Origin: Thermoplasmata archaeon
Lineage (GTDB): Archaea; Thermoplasmatota; E2; DHVEG-1
Direction of reading: 5' to 3'
Assembly: GCA_030640585.1 (NCBI GenBank)
Contig: DAOWIZ010000026.1
Coordinates: forward strand, 1 to 38,058
DNA length: 38,058 nt
Shown here: piece by piece, positions 16,084 through 23,352 of the stretch
Layout: the number at the start of each line of letters is the position of its first letter
How positions within the stretch are numbered: the stretch's first letter is position 1
Notes under the pieces: model-generated
Database searches by the model: none
The model's input: only the letters and a program-made list of their open reading frames with translations
What the model was told of the DNA's origin: nothing
Made by a program: the position numbers and the translations under genes

Positions 16084-16545
16084 ATGACAGTTAAATTTTT
16101 GATTACAGGCGGTACATTTGATAAGGAATATATGGAAACAACAGGAGATCTCGTTTTTAAAAACACACACATTCTGGACATACTGAAATTAGGAAGATGT
16201 AAAGTTGATATAAAAATAAGGACTTTATTTATGATTGATAGTTTAGAAATGACCAAGTATCATAGAAATATTATTTTAGAAAAATGTTTAAACTCCAAGG
16301 AAGAAAAAATAATAATTACACATGGGACTGACTCAATTACAGAAACAGCAAATATCTTAGGTCAAAATGTTAAAGATAAGACAATAATACTCACAGGTGC
16401 CATGATACCTTTTGCATTTGGCAGTTCCGACGGTCTATTTAACATAGGAAGTTCTTTAGCCTTTGTTCAGACTCTGCCACATGGTGTTTACATTTCAATG
16501 AATGGTAAATATTTTCGCTGGGATAATGTCAAAAAAATAAGATGA
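16084..16545 (+). CDS. Short asparaginase-domain protein (3' end frameshifted)
   Basis: A 153-residue protein equal to the N-terminal domain of type I/II L-asparaginases. It starts MTVKFLITGGTFDKEY, with the TGGT catalytic threonine motif, and has EEKIIITHGTDSITETANIL, with the second catalytic motif THGTDS, then TIILTGAMIPFAFGSSD and NGKYFRWDNVKKI. Single-domain versions of about 160 residues are known in bacteria and archaea; their activity is uncertain. ATG 16084 is chosen over a TTG at 16003 because the family begins at this point. Relatives end 'NV-KN--TGEFE': here the frame stops after KKIR, but the next frame reads MTGEFEEKNLDAL up to TAA 16581, so one A is probably missing from the A7 run at 16531-16537. 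Confidence 0.8.
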   Translation: MTVKFLITGGTFDKEYMETTGDLVFKNTHILDILKLGRCKVDIKIRTLFMIDSLEMTKYHRNIILEKCLNSKEEKIIITHGTDSITETANILGQNVKDKTIILTGAMIPFAFGSSDGLFNIGSSLAFVQTLPHGVYISMNGKYFRWDNVKKIR

Positions 16546-16583
16546 CCGGTGAGTTCGAAGAAAAAAATTTAGATGCGCTGTAA
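16542..16583 (+). pseudogene. Out-of-frame end of the asparaginase-like gene
   Basis: MTGEFEEKNLDAL followed by TAA is read in a different frame directly after the annotated stop. Adding one A to the run before it gives NVKKNKMTGEFEEKNLDAL, the expected C-terminus of short asparaginase-domain proteins. Confidence 0.55.
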
Positions 16584-16600
16584 TCTTCTTACTTAACCAT

Positions 16601-16633
16601 TTATAAAGTTATTGTGTTAAAATGTCAAAATGA
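16601..16633 (+). repeat. TATA + TGTTAA motif, copy A
   Basis: TTATAAA (16601-16607) is followed 14 nt later (start to start) by TGTTAAAATGTCAAAATGA (16615-16633). The same 19-mer occurs at 31329 and 31872. Directly downstream, ATCTAAAAAAA (16644-16654) and TTTTTTTAGAT (16669-16679) form a perfect 11-bp inverted repeat that could end a very short transcript. The next gene on this strand starts at 16734. Confidence 0.55.
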
Positions 16634-16733
16634 TAAAAGACAGATCTAAAAAAAATAAAGAATAGATGTTTTTTTAGATTTCAAAATATCTTAACAATAT
16701 TTTTGAACATCAATATACATACAAAATCTTAAA

Positions 16734-17222
16734 ATGAGCGAAGAATTAAAAATTGAAAAAGTAAAATCTGAAAACTTTGAAAGTTTTTTATCATTAATAG
16801 ATAAACTTGCAGAATATGAGAAATCAAACCCACCTGATAATGCCGCAAGAAAAAGGTTGAGACAGGATGCATTATCTAATAAACCAATATTTGAGGCATA
16901 TTTAGGTAAAACCAAAGATGAATATGTAGGATATACGATTATTTTTATGACATATTCAAGTTATCTAGCACTACCAATACTATACCTAGAGGATCTTTAT
17001 GTATTAGAGAAATATAGAAAAAAAGGAATTGGGCAGGAAATGTTTGATTTTTGCGTTAAGATAGCAAAAGAAAAAGGCTGTGGACGTATGGAATGGTGTG
17101 CATATAACTGGAACAAAACAGCGATTAGTTTCTATGAAAAAAACAATGCAAATAGGTTAGATAAAACATATTATAGGCTGAATAAAGAGCAAATCGATAG
17201 ATTTTTTAACTCTAAGAGTTAA
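16734..17222 (+). CDS. GNAT-family N-acetyltransferase
   Basis: A 162-residue acetyl-CoA-dependent acetyltransferase. The acetyl-CoA-binding motif A is visible as LYLEDLYVLEKYRKKGIGQE (R/Q-x-x-G-x-G type, around residues 83-102), followed by CGRMEWCAYNWNKTAISFYE, typical of motif B. The layout 'YLEDLYV---YR-KGIG---' and 'W---NWN--AI-FYE' is that of the diamine/spermidine N1-acetyltransferase branch, so a polyamine or amino-acid-like amine is the likely substrate; this is inference from family resemblance. The start ATG 16734 has no ribosome site; TATA-like sequence (CAATATACATA, about 16711) suggests a leaderless or nearly leaderless mRNA. Confidence 0.85.
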   Translation: MSEELKIEKVKSENFESFLSLIDKLAEYEKSNPPDNAARKRLRQDALSNKPIFEAYLGKTKDEYVGYTIIFMTYSSYLALPILYLEDLYVLEKYRKKGIGQEMFDFCVKIAKEKGCGRMEWCAYNWNKTAISFYEKNNANRLDKTYYRLNKEQIDRFFNSKS

Positions 17223-17284
17223 TAATAAGTAGTGATTCTGTATTTCAGGATGTCGATTTATACCTTATTTATGAGGACTTAGTA

Positions 17285-17836
17285 ATGACAAATGAGAAAA
17301 CAAAGAACAATACAAGGACTTGCATTGACTGCAGCAAGGATATCTCTAATTTGTACCATAACGCTATTAGGTGTAAAGAATGCAGCCAGCGTATGAAAAA
17401 AATAAAGGACAGTATCCGCCATAAAAAGAAAAGACTTGGACAACTTAAATGGAATTTTTTTATAGAAGACCCAAAGACGGGAGATGTCATACATCAGAAC
17501 GCTAAAGGTAGTAAACTACGATATTGGCTTGATAAGGTTTGCAGAGAACTTACAACACAAGAACTTGATCTGATTTTAAAATTCTGGGATCGCAGAATAA
17601 AAGATCCAAGTACATCCTCTAAACAAAAAGAGGAATACAGAACCTGTGCAGGGATGGTTAGGAACTGGAGAGACTACTTTAAACTAAAAGAAAAACTTGA
17701 GGGAACTTCTTTTGATGCCACAAGTGGTCTGATATACCAACCTGATGGAACTTATTACACAGTTGACTTTGATGAAGAAAATGGTACATATATAGTTCGT
17801 GACAGTGAAGGAACTGTTCTCTATGAACTATTGTAA
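17285..17836 (+). CDS. Zinc-ribbon protein of unknown function
   Basis: A 183-residue protein. Near the N-terminus a zinc ribbon is visible, CIDCSKDISNLYHNAIRCKE with a further CSQ, making a CxxC-x(n)-CxxC site, followed by a very basic helix (KKIKDSIRHKKKRLGQLKW). The middle is helical and charged (LTTQELDLILKFWDRRIKDP); the end is an acidic beta-rich module, PDGTYYTVDFDEENGTYIVR with a second strand pair, looking like a small hairpin domain. I do not know the family. The basic helix next to a zinc ribbon suggests nucleic-acid binding. The stop is followed after 13 nt by a 78-bp sequence that also follows the next gene, so the two genes may be one functional unit. Confidence 0.65.
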   Translation: MTNEKTKNNTRTCIDCSKDISNLYHNAIRCKECSQRMKKIKDSIRHKKKRLGQLKWNFFIEDPKTGDVIHQNAKGSKLRYWLDKVCRELTTQELDLILKFWDRRIKDPSTSSKQKEEYRTCAGMVRNWRDYFKLKEKLEGTSFDATSGLIYQPDGTYYTVDFDEENGTYIVRDSEGTVLYELL

Positions 17837-17849
17837 GTAGAGAAACGCG

Positions 17850-17927
17850 TGTTTTTTACTTTTCGTACCACGCAGTTAAGTTAGTGAAGTTTTTTGTCAG
17901 AGTTTTGTTAGAACGAGCATATGCTAT
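17850..17927 (+). repeat. 78-bp direct repeat, copy 1 (before the MCM-like gene)
   Basis: Begins TGTTTTTTACTTTTCGTACC and ends in GTTAGAACGAGCATATGCTAT. It matches 19338-19415 with four differences in 78 bp. Copy 1 ends in a 10-bp perfect palindrome, AGCATATGCT. It starts 13 nt after the stop of the zinc-ribbon gene; the T-rich head may act as a terminator. Confidence 0.85.
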
Positions 17928-17995
17928 ATCTCATTTTTTAACCCCAAAGTTGACATCATAAGTTTTTTAATATCACTCGTCATTGGGGTAAGGCT

Positions 17996-19327
17996 ATGGA
18001 AGACGATCTAAGCACACTTGGAGTAATACCATCAGATAGAAAAAAACTAGAAAGCATGGGAATAACAACACTTGAACAAATTGCTCTTTCTTCAATTTCA
18101 GCTCTTGGACTTGGGAACAGCAAAAGCAGTGTACTTATACAAAGAGCGCGAAATATTCTTGCTAATAAAAACATAGTTGATGTACAAGTAGTTGATGAGG
18201 ATTTAATAGAAGTTACTGTGAGAAGAACAGATCGTGCTGTTATAAATTCAGTTCTTAACGCCCTTGAAGTTCAATCCTCAGGATATGGTAACACTGCGTT
18301 GGAAACCAAAGGAAACATTTTGAAACTATCACGAAGATCAAATGCGTTTAACAAAGTCATCCGAAATGCTGAAACCCTTCAAGAAATAGTAGAAGCGAAA
18401 AAACTTGAAGAACACGAAAAAAGTGGTATATCTCTCCCTGAAGAAGAACTTAGAAAATTTGCAAAAAAACGAGGTTTTCAAGGTTTCATTGATAATGTTT
18501 TCCAAGAGATACATGGCAATGACACAATGAAAAAAGTAATTGCTACAAGTATGTTTTCCACATATGAAGAACCAGTACACTCATTAATTATTGGTGAACC
18601 GGGTAGCAGTAAAACAATGGCTAAAGAAATCATCAGTGATGAATTCTCAGGGATTACAAACATAGGTGCAAATACTACTCGTTCAGGGCTTGTATGCAAC
18701 CTAGGAACAGGAGATCTTGGGGCATTACCGCATTCAAATAAAAAAATAGTTCTTGTTGACGAGTTTGACAAAATACCAGGTGAAGATATAGAATATTGTT
18801 ACGAACTTCTTTCAAATGGTAAATGCAGTGTTCACTCAGCAAAACTACATCAAAACATTGAAAGCCGGTTTATTATGATTGCTTTTGCAAACCCACGTTC
18901 AAAAGTATTTGGAAAAAACTCACTAAATGATATTGGTCTTTCCCCATTACTACTGAGTAGATGCGCACTAGTTGTAAGAGTAAAAAACATTAGTAAACAA
19001 GAAAGAGTTGATCTGTTCAAGAAAAAATTTTATGGTACTGGCGAACTAAAAGAAAAACATGACTATTATGATCAATGGGTGAAACTAGCAAGAACCTATC
19101 AACCAAAAATAACAGCATCAGATAAAATTGTTGAAAAATATCTAAATGATATGAATGAAATAGTTGAACAACATCATAACACAAATCTACGTAGAGATCT
19201 ACGTATGGGAGACTACATTAGACGTATACCAATGGCAATAGCAAGAGCATCATTTTCCAATGTTGATAACAAAATAATCTCTGAAGCATTAGACATCTTC
19301 AAAGAGTCAATAGAAACATGGTCCTAG
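17996..19327 (+). CDS. MCM-like AAA+ ATPase with N-terminal helix-hairpin-helix domain
   Basis: A 443-residue ATPase. Residues about 6-57 are a Rad51/RadA-like helix-hairpin-helix module (IPSDRKKLESMGITTLEQIA ... LGLGNSKSSVLIQRA). Then comes a linker of about 100 residues and an AAA+ core of MCM type: HGNDTMKKVIATSMF, Walker A GEPGSSKT (200-207), a GLVCNLG segment at the place of the MCM 'GLTAAV' loop, Walker B IVLVDEFDKIP (Asp255, Glu256), sensor 1 FANPR (Asn299) and LLLSRCALVV with arginine finger Arg322, where MCM has LSRFD. The MCM N-terminal OB/zinc hexamerisation domain is absent, so this is not the replicative helicase. GGGGTAAGG precedes the ATG. It is flanked by 78-bp direct repeats. 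Function unknown; DNA binding and ATP-driven remodelling are likely. Confidence 0.8.
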   Translation: MEDDLSTLGVIPSDRKKLESMGITTLEQIALSSISALGLGNSKSSVLIQRARNILANKNIVDVQVVDEDLIEVTVRRTDRAVINSVLNALEVQSSGYGNTALETKGNILKLSRRSNAFNKVIRNAETLQEIVEAKKLEEHEKSGISLPEEELRKFAKKRGFQGFIDNVFQEIHGNDTMKKVIATSMFSTYEEPVHSLIIGEPGSSKTMAKEIISDEFSGITNIGANTTRSGLVCNLGTGDLGALPHSNKKIVLVDEFDKIPGEDIEYCYELLSNGKCSVHSAKLHQNIESRFIMIAFANPRSKVFGKNSLNDIGLSPLLLSRCALVVRVKNISKQERVDLFKKKFYGTGELKEKHDYYDQWVKLARTYQPKITASDKIVEKYLNDMNEIVEQHHNTNLRRDLRMGDYIRRIPMAIARASFSNVDNKIISEALDIFKESIETWS

Positions 19328-19337
19328 AGAGATACCA

Positions 19338-19415
19338 TGTTTTTTACTTTTCGTACCACACAATTAAGTTAGTGAAGTTTTTTGTCAGAGTTTTGTTAGA
19401 ACGAGCGTAAGCTAT
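19338..19415 (+). repeat. 78-bp direct repeat, copy 2 (after the MCM-like gene)
   Basis: It starts 10 nt after the MCM-like stop and repeats 17850-17927 at an offset of 1488 bp with four differences. The terminal palindrome of copy 1 is lost here (AGCGTAAGCT). Continuing T-rich sequence follows. Confidence 0.85.
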
Positions 19416-19461
19416 TTTTTTAATAAACACTTGATCACATACGTCTTTTAAAACATTATTT

Positions 19462-19989
19462 TCATTTCAACTTAAAATCCCAGACGGATTCTTTGAGTTT
19501 ATGATCATTGGTAGTCGGCCTATGGGTATTGTAATATATACCTGATTCAAATGTTAAATGAATAAGATTTTCAAGATCAGATCTCCCCGAGCCAAGATTC
19601 TCAAGCCCTATTTTAAATGGCACACGCTTGCGAACAATTATTGTCTTGTTTCTCCTCTGTTTTCTTTTCTCAACAAGGCGATAACATTTCACATAGTTTT
19701 TTTGTTGTCTAGGAAAATTAACTCTTATTTTCTTTAACTTTTGTATTTTAAAATAAACATTTTCACCATATTTTACCAGACGAATTTTTGTAAAAATTAT
19801 ACGTTTTGATATTTTCTTAAAAAAATATTTGGTTTTTTGTGTATCAAAACTTACTTTTTTTTCTTGTGATTTTCTAAAAACATTCTGTAAATCTTTTTTA
19901 ATATTTTGTTCTACTTCAACTTTATCGTTTTGTTTATCCTCTATTGTTTTCCCAAAGTTTTGTAAATCTTTAAACTCATCACCTGACAA
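19462..19989 (-). CDS. Very basic protein of unknown function
   Basis: A 175-residue protein with an acidic N-terminal 25 residues, then a long lysine/arginine-rich body (KTKYFFKKISKRIIFTKIRL, KLKKIRVNFPRQQKNYVKCY and VEKRKQRRNKTIIVRKRVPF) and a less charged end with GLENLGSGRSDLENLIHLTF. There is no signal peptide or membrane segment. The charge suggests binding to nucleic acid or to an acidic partner. The start is TTG 19989, supported by GAGGGTG five bases upstream; no ATG is available nearby. It follows a 33-residue acidic peptide gene on the same strand after 39 nt and is convergent with the MCM-like ATPase. The family is unknown to me. Confidence 0.6.
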   Translation of the reverse strand: MSGDEFKDLQNFGKTIEDKQNDKVEVEQNIKKDLQNVFRKSQEKKVSFDTQKTKYFFKKISKRIIFTKIRLVKYGENVYFKIQKLKKIRVNFPRQQKNYVKCYRLVEKRKQRRNKTIIVRKRVPFKIGLENLGSGRSDLENLIHLTFESGIYYNTHRPTTNDHKLKESVWDFKLK

Positions 19990-20028
19990 AAAACACCCTC
20001 AAAAATTTTCTTATCTTTTTTTAGAAAG

Positions 20029-20130
20029 TTATTCTTCTTCAGAGTATTGTCTTAGACTTCCGTCATCCTGCTCTTCGAACAATGGGATTTGTCGTGGTTT
20101 AGTGAATGTAAATTTATTACTAGTCGCCAT
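20029..20130 (-). CDS. 33-residue acidic small protein
   Basis: ATG 20130 opens 33 codons, from MATSNKFTFTKPRQIPLFEE to an acidic end, LRQYSEEE, then TAA. A very strong ribosome site, GAGGAGG, lies seven bases before the ATG, which is the main reason to accept such a short gene. Residues 19-33 are strongly acidic. It precedes the very basic 175-residue protein by 39 nt, so the two are probably co-transcribed, possibly from a TATA box (ATTTTATATTTG) at about 20205-20216. A chaperone, antitoxin-like or masking-peptide role for the basic partner is conceivable but is only a guess from charge and order. Confidence 0.55.
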   Translation of the reverse strand: MATSNKFTFTKPRQIPLFEEQDDGSLRQYSEEE

Positions 20131-20288
20131 CTTTTACCCTCCTCAAAACCAATAACAAAAATCACTTTAAAAACCATGCGGAAAAAAACAAGTTTTTGCT
20201 TAACAAATATAAAATATTAACAACGTTAATTATTAAAACTACTCATTTTACTCAGTATCAATTTTGTTTTTTAGTACCAACAGGTAAA

Positions 20289-20498
20289 CTAACAAGAACT
20301 ATGTTCAATTGCATCATTTGGACAAGCGCTTACACATGCACAGCATTCTATGCATTCGCCAACGTTTTTACAAACAGCTTTTCCATCAACTACTTCAAAA
20401 ATGTCTACAGCGCAGGCAGTGACACAGTCACCAGCACCAGTACATTTGTCATAATCTACTGTAATTTTAATATCTCCTTCTTCAAACTCTTTTTTCAT
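20289..20498 (-). CDS. 2[4Fe-4S] ferredoxin
   Basis: A 69-residue ferredoxin. The two cluster motifs are CTGAGDCVTAC (C-x5-C-x3-C, as in the 'CTGAGDC' ferredoxins) and CIECCACVSACP (C-x2-C-x2-C-x3-CP, with one extra cysteine). It begins with a strand EGDIKITVDYDKC. It carries low-potential electrons in the cytoplasm. The start is ATG 20498, with GGAGGTTG seven bases before it, not the upstream TTG at 20525. It lies 49 nt after the acyl-CoA synthetase on the same strand and is probably in the same transcript. It could serve an oxidoreductase acting on the CoA ester, or general 2-oxoacid oxidation; the partner is not in the window. Confidence 0.9.
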   Translation of the reverse strand: MKKEFEEGDIKITVDYDKCTGAGDCVTACAVDIFEVVDGKAVCKNVGECIECCACVSACPNDAIEHSSC

Positions 20499-20547
20499 AT
20501 AATTCAACCTCCACGGATAGTACAAAGATGTAATCTAGATGTAAATC

Positions 20548-22188
20548 TTAAGATTTTCGATATTTAATATTTAGTTTTTCTTGAGCGATATCTCTAAGTT
20601 CGATTTTTCTTATTTTACCACTAGCCGTCATTGGAAAACTATCCGTGAAAATAATATATTTAGGTGTTTTAAATCGCGATATTCCATCTTTGCAGAAATC
20701 TTTAATTTCTTCTTCGTTGGAACTCTCACCATCTTTAAGTTGAATAAAAGCACATACTTCTTCACCATATTTAGCACTGGGGACACCAACAACAGCTACA
20801 TCTCTAATTTTATCATTTGTATATAAGAATTCTTCTATTTCACGTGGGTAAACATTTTCACCACCACGTATAATCATATCATCTATACGACCCATTATGC
20901 TAAGATAGCCATCTTCATCCATCGCTGCAAGATCTTTAGTATAAAGCCATCCATCTCTTATCGTTTTATTGGTTTGCTCTTGCATTTTATAATAACCTTT
21001 CATAACACCATAACCACGTGCAATAAGTTCACCAGGTGTACCTGGTGGCAACTCTTTATTTGTCCCAGGATCCACTATTTTAACATCAACATTTGGTAAT
21101 GCTTTACCAACTGTTTCAACACGTTTTGCAATAGGGTCATCACGTCTGGTTTGTGTTAGAACTGGCGAGGCCTCAGTAAGACCATAACAAATAGTGATTT
21201 CTTTAAGATGCATTTTACTCATTGCACTAACCATTACCTCAATCGGACAGCTTGCACCAGCCATTATACCTGTTCTAAGAGATGAAAGATCGTACTTATC
21301 AAAATCAGGATGTTGTAATTCAGCGATAAACATAGTGGGCACCCCTTGAAGTGCTGTGCACCTTTCTTTTTCTATTGCTTGTAATATTTTTTCTGCATCA
21401 AAAATTTCAATAGGAACCATGGTTGACCCATGAACAACACAGTTAAGAGTAGAGAGAACACATCCAAAACAATGAAAAAAAGGCACAGGAATACAAAGCC
21501 GATCTATCTCAGTCATACCCATGACATTACCAACATAATAAGCGTTGTTGACAATGTTATAATGAGTGAGCATTACTCCTTTAGGAAAACCAGTAGTACC
21601 AGATGTATACTGCATGTTGATAACGTCCTGTGGATCAAGAGAGTCCTGCCGTTTTTTAAATTCTTCATCAGGTACTTTTTCACCAAGTTTGATGATATCT
21701 TCAAAATTGTACATCCCAGATTGTTTTTCATCACCAATGAAAACAATATTTTTGAGATAAGGAAGTTTTTTATAACTAAGTTTTCCAGGTCTGGATTTAG
21801 ATAAATTTGGTACAATGGTGTTTAAAATTTTAACATAATCAACGTCTTTAAAACCACCCACGAGAAACAGAGTTGTAGAATCAGATTGTTTCAACAAGTA
21901 TTCCAGTTCATGGGATTTATAATATGTATTCACTGTTACCAGTATTGCCCCTATCTTTGCAGATGCAAATTGTAATAAAACCCATTCAGGCACATTATAT
22001 GCCCATACTGCAATATGATCCCCATGTTTTATACCAAGTGCCATTAGTCCTTTTGCAATTTGTTCACATTTTTCTTTGAACTCTTTATATGTATATCTAA
22101 GGTCTCTATCAACATAAACCAATGCATCATTATCAGGGTAATCCTCTGCTGTTTCATCAAGTATTTCACCAATTGTCCTTGAAATCAT
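20548..22188 (-). CDS. Long/medium-chain acyl-CoA synthetase (FadD/ACSF2-like)
   Basis: A 546-residue AMP-forming acyl-CoA ligase. Motifs: MQYTSGTTGFPKGVMLTHYN (P-loop-like, near residue 190), PFFHCFGCVLSTLNCVVHGS, GVPTMFIAELQHP, CYGLTEASPVLTQT, the hinge GRIDDMIIRGGENVYPREIE and the C-terminal TASGKIRKIELRD with catalytic Lys525. The 'FFHCFGCV' and 'GGENVYPREIEEFL' patterns are those of the ACSF2/FadD-like branch for medium-chain and related acids. It is the second acyl-CoA synthetase of the window and is only distantly related to the one at 4 kb. The ferredoxin follows it. The start ATG 22188 has GAGTG upstream. The substrate is not determinable. Confidence 0.9.
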   Translation of the reverse strand: MISRTIGEILDETAEDYPDNDALVYVDRDLRYTYKEFKEKCEQIAKGLMALGIKHGDHIAVWAYNVPEWVLLQFASAKIGAILVTVNTYYKSHELEYLLKQSDSTTLFLVGGFKDVDYVKILNTIVPNLSKSRPGKLSYKKLPYLKNIVFIGDEKQSGMYNFEDIIKLGEKVPDEEFKKRQDSLDPQDVINMQYTSGTTGFPKGVMLTHYNIVNNAYYVGNVMGMTEIDRLCIPVPFFHCFGCVLSTLNCVVHGSTMVPIEIFDAEKILQAIEKERCTALQGVPTMFIAELQHPDFDKYDLSSLRTGIMAGASCPIEVMVSAMSKMHLKEITICYGLTEASPVLTQTRRDDPIAKRVETVGKALPNVDVKIVDPGTNKELPPGTPGELIARGYGVMKGYYKMQEQTNKTIRDGWLYTKDLAAMDEDGYLSIMGRIDDMIIRGGENVYPREIEEFLYTNDKIRDVAVVGVPSAKYGEEVCAFIQLKDGESSNEEEIKDFCKDGISRFKTPKYIIFTDSFPMTASGKIRKIELRDIAQEKLNIKYRKS

Positions 22189-22290
22189 TTTATTTCACTC
22201 TTTGTTACCTGGGGTATATTTTATTAGTTCAAAAACCTTCTACAGAAGTATATTCGACAATTGTCTAACAAATATTATCACTCTGGGAAC

Positions 22291-22299
22291 CTTTAAACA
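22291..22299 (+). promoter_or_regulatory. TATA box of the amidohydrolase gene (leaderless)
   Basis: CTTTAAACA centred about 29 nt before the ATG at 22324; no ribosome site precedes the ATG, so a leaderless transcript is likely. Confidence 0.45.
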
Positions 22300-22323
22300 T
22301 CTAACTTTACTATACCCTTTTAA

Positions 22324-23340
22324 ATGTATTATGTCAGCGGGGAAATTTTAACACCAAATGGCTTTAAAACAGGTTATATTGGTTTTGAAAAACAAACAAT
22401 AGTTGAAACAGGCAATACTATGCCCCCTAAAAAACCAATCTGCAAAGGCCTAGTTGTTCCAACATTTATCAATGCCCATACCCATATCGGTGACTCATTT
22501 ATTAGAGATAAAAATATTGATCTCCCAAAAAACGTTGAAGAACTTGTTGCACCACCCAATGGTTTGAAACATAAAATGTTGAACAAAGTATCAGAATATG
22601 AAATAATTGATGGGATGGAAAAATCAATAGATGAAATGATAAACTCAGGCATATCTTGTTTTTGTGACTTCAGAGAAAATGGAATACATGGAATAAATCA
22701 TCTTAGATGTGCATTAAAAAACCATAATATTGATACAGTTGTTCTTTCAAGACCTACAGAATTGAAATACAAAAAAATGGAAATAGAAAATCTTTTAAAA
22801 AACTCAGAAGGAATTGGAATTAGCAGTATCTCTGATTGGGATTACTCTGAGTTAGAAAAAATCTCCAAACATGTAAAAAAGAACAACAAGATTTTTGCCA
22901 TTCATGCAAGTGAAAGGATAAGAGAAGACATTGATCTGGTTCTTGATCTTAAACCTAATTTTCTGGTTCATATGGTTAAAGCATCTGAATCTGACCTAAC
23001 CTATGTCAAAGAAAGCAATATACCTATTGTTTTATGCCCACGTTCTAATATCTACTTTGGTTTAAAACCAAATTTGAATCTGATGAAAAAAGTTGATGTT
23101 GAAATATTACTTGGTACAGATAATGCTATGTTAAACCCACCAAATGTTCTTGATGAGTTAAAATTTTTGAAAGGTACAACTGATATTTATAACCTGGAGC
23201 AACTATTAAATATGATAACATTTACATCAAGGAAAGTTTTAAATCTAAGTCCCTGTATTCTTGGTTCCAACTCTCCAGCAGATTTTATCGTGTTGGATAA
23301 AAATACTCTAAAAACGTTATATATTTCACGTGTTAAATAA
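22324..23340 (+). CDS. Amidohydrolase-superfamily metal-dependent hydrolase
   Basis: A 338-residue TIM-barrel hydrolase of the cytosine deaminase/chlorohydrolase type. After a small N-terminal beta domain the barrel starts with VVPTFINAHTHIGDSF (metal-binding HTH), followed by a Cys/Asp-rich ISCFCDFRENG strand, IFAIHASE (third His), FLVHMVKAS (fourth His) and LGTDNAML (catalytic Asp). The C-terminal part returns to the beta domain with NSPADFIVLD. The metal ligands are all present, so it should be active, probably as a deaminase or hydrolase of a nucleobase-like or cyclic amide substrate; the specific reaction is unknown. It forms an operon with the CBS-domain gene 12 nt downstream. Confidence 0.85.
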   Translation: MYYVSGEILTPNGFKTGYIGFEKQTIVETGNTMPPKKPICKGLVVPTFINAHTHIGDSFIRDKNIDLPKNVEELVAPPNGLKHKMLNKVSEYEIIDGMEKSIDEMINSGISCFCDFRENGIHGINHLRCALKNHNIDTVVLSRPTELKYKKMEIENLLKNSEGIGISSISDWDYSELEKISKHVKKNNKIFAIHASERIREDIDLVLDLKPNFLVHMVKASESDLTYVKESNIPIVLCPRSNIYFGLKPNLNLMKKVDVEILLGTDNAMLNPPNVLDELKFLKGTTDIYNLEQLLNMITFTSRKVLNLSPCILGSNSPADFIVLDKNTLKTLYISRVK

Positions 23341-23352
23341 GAGGGATGAATT

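Noticed and set aside
17850-19415. The 78-bp repeats as a CRISPR remnant
   Set aside because: There are only two copies, 1.4 kb apart with a gene between them, and no spacer array or cas gene.
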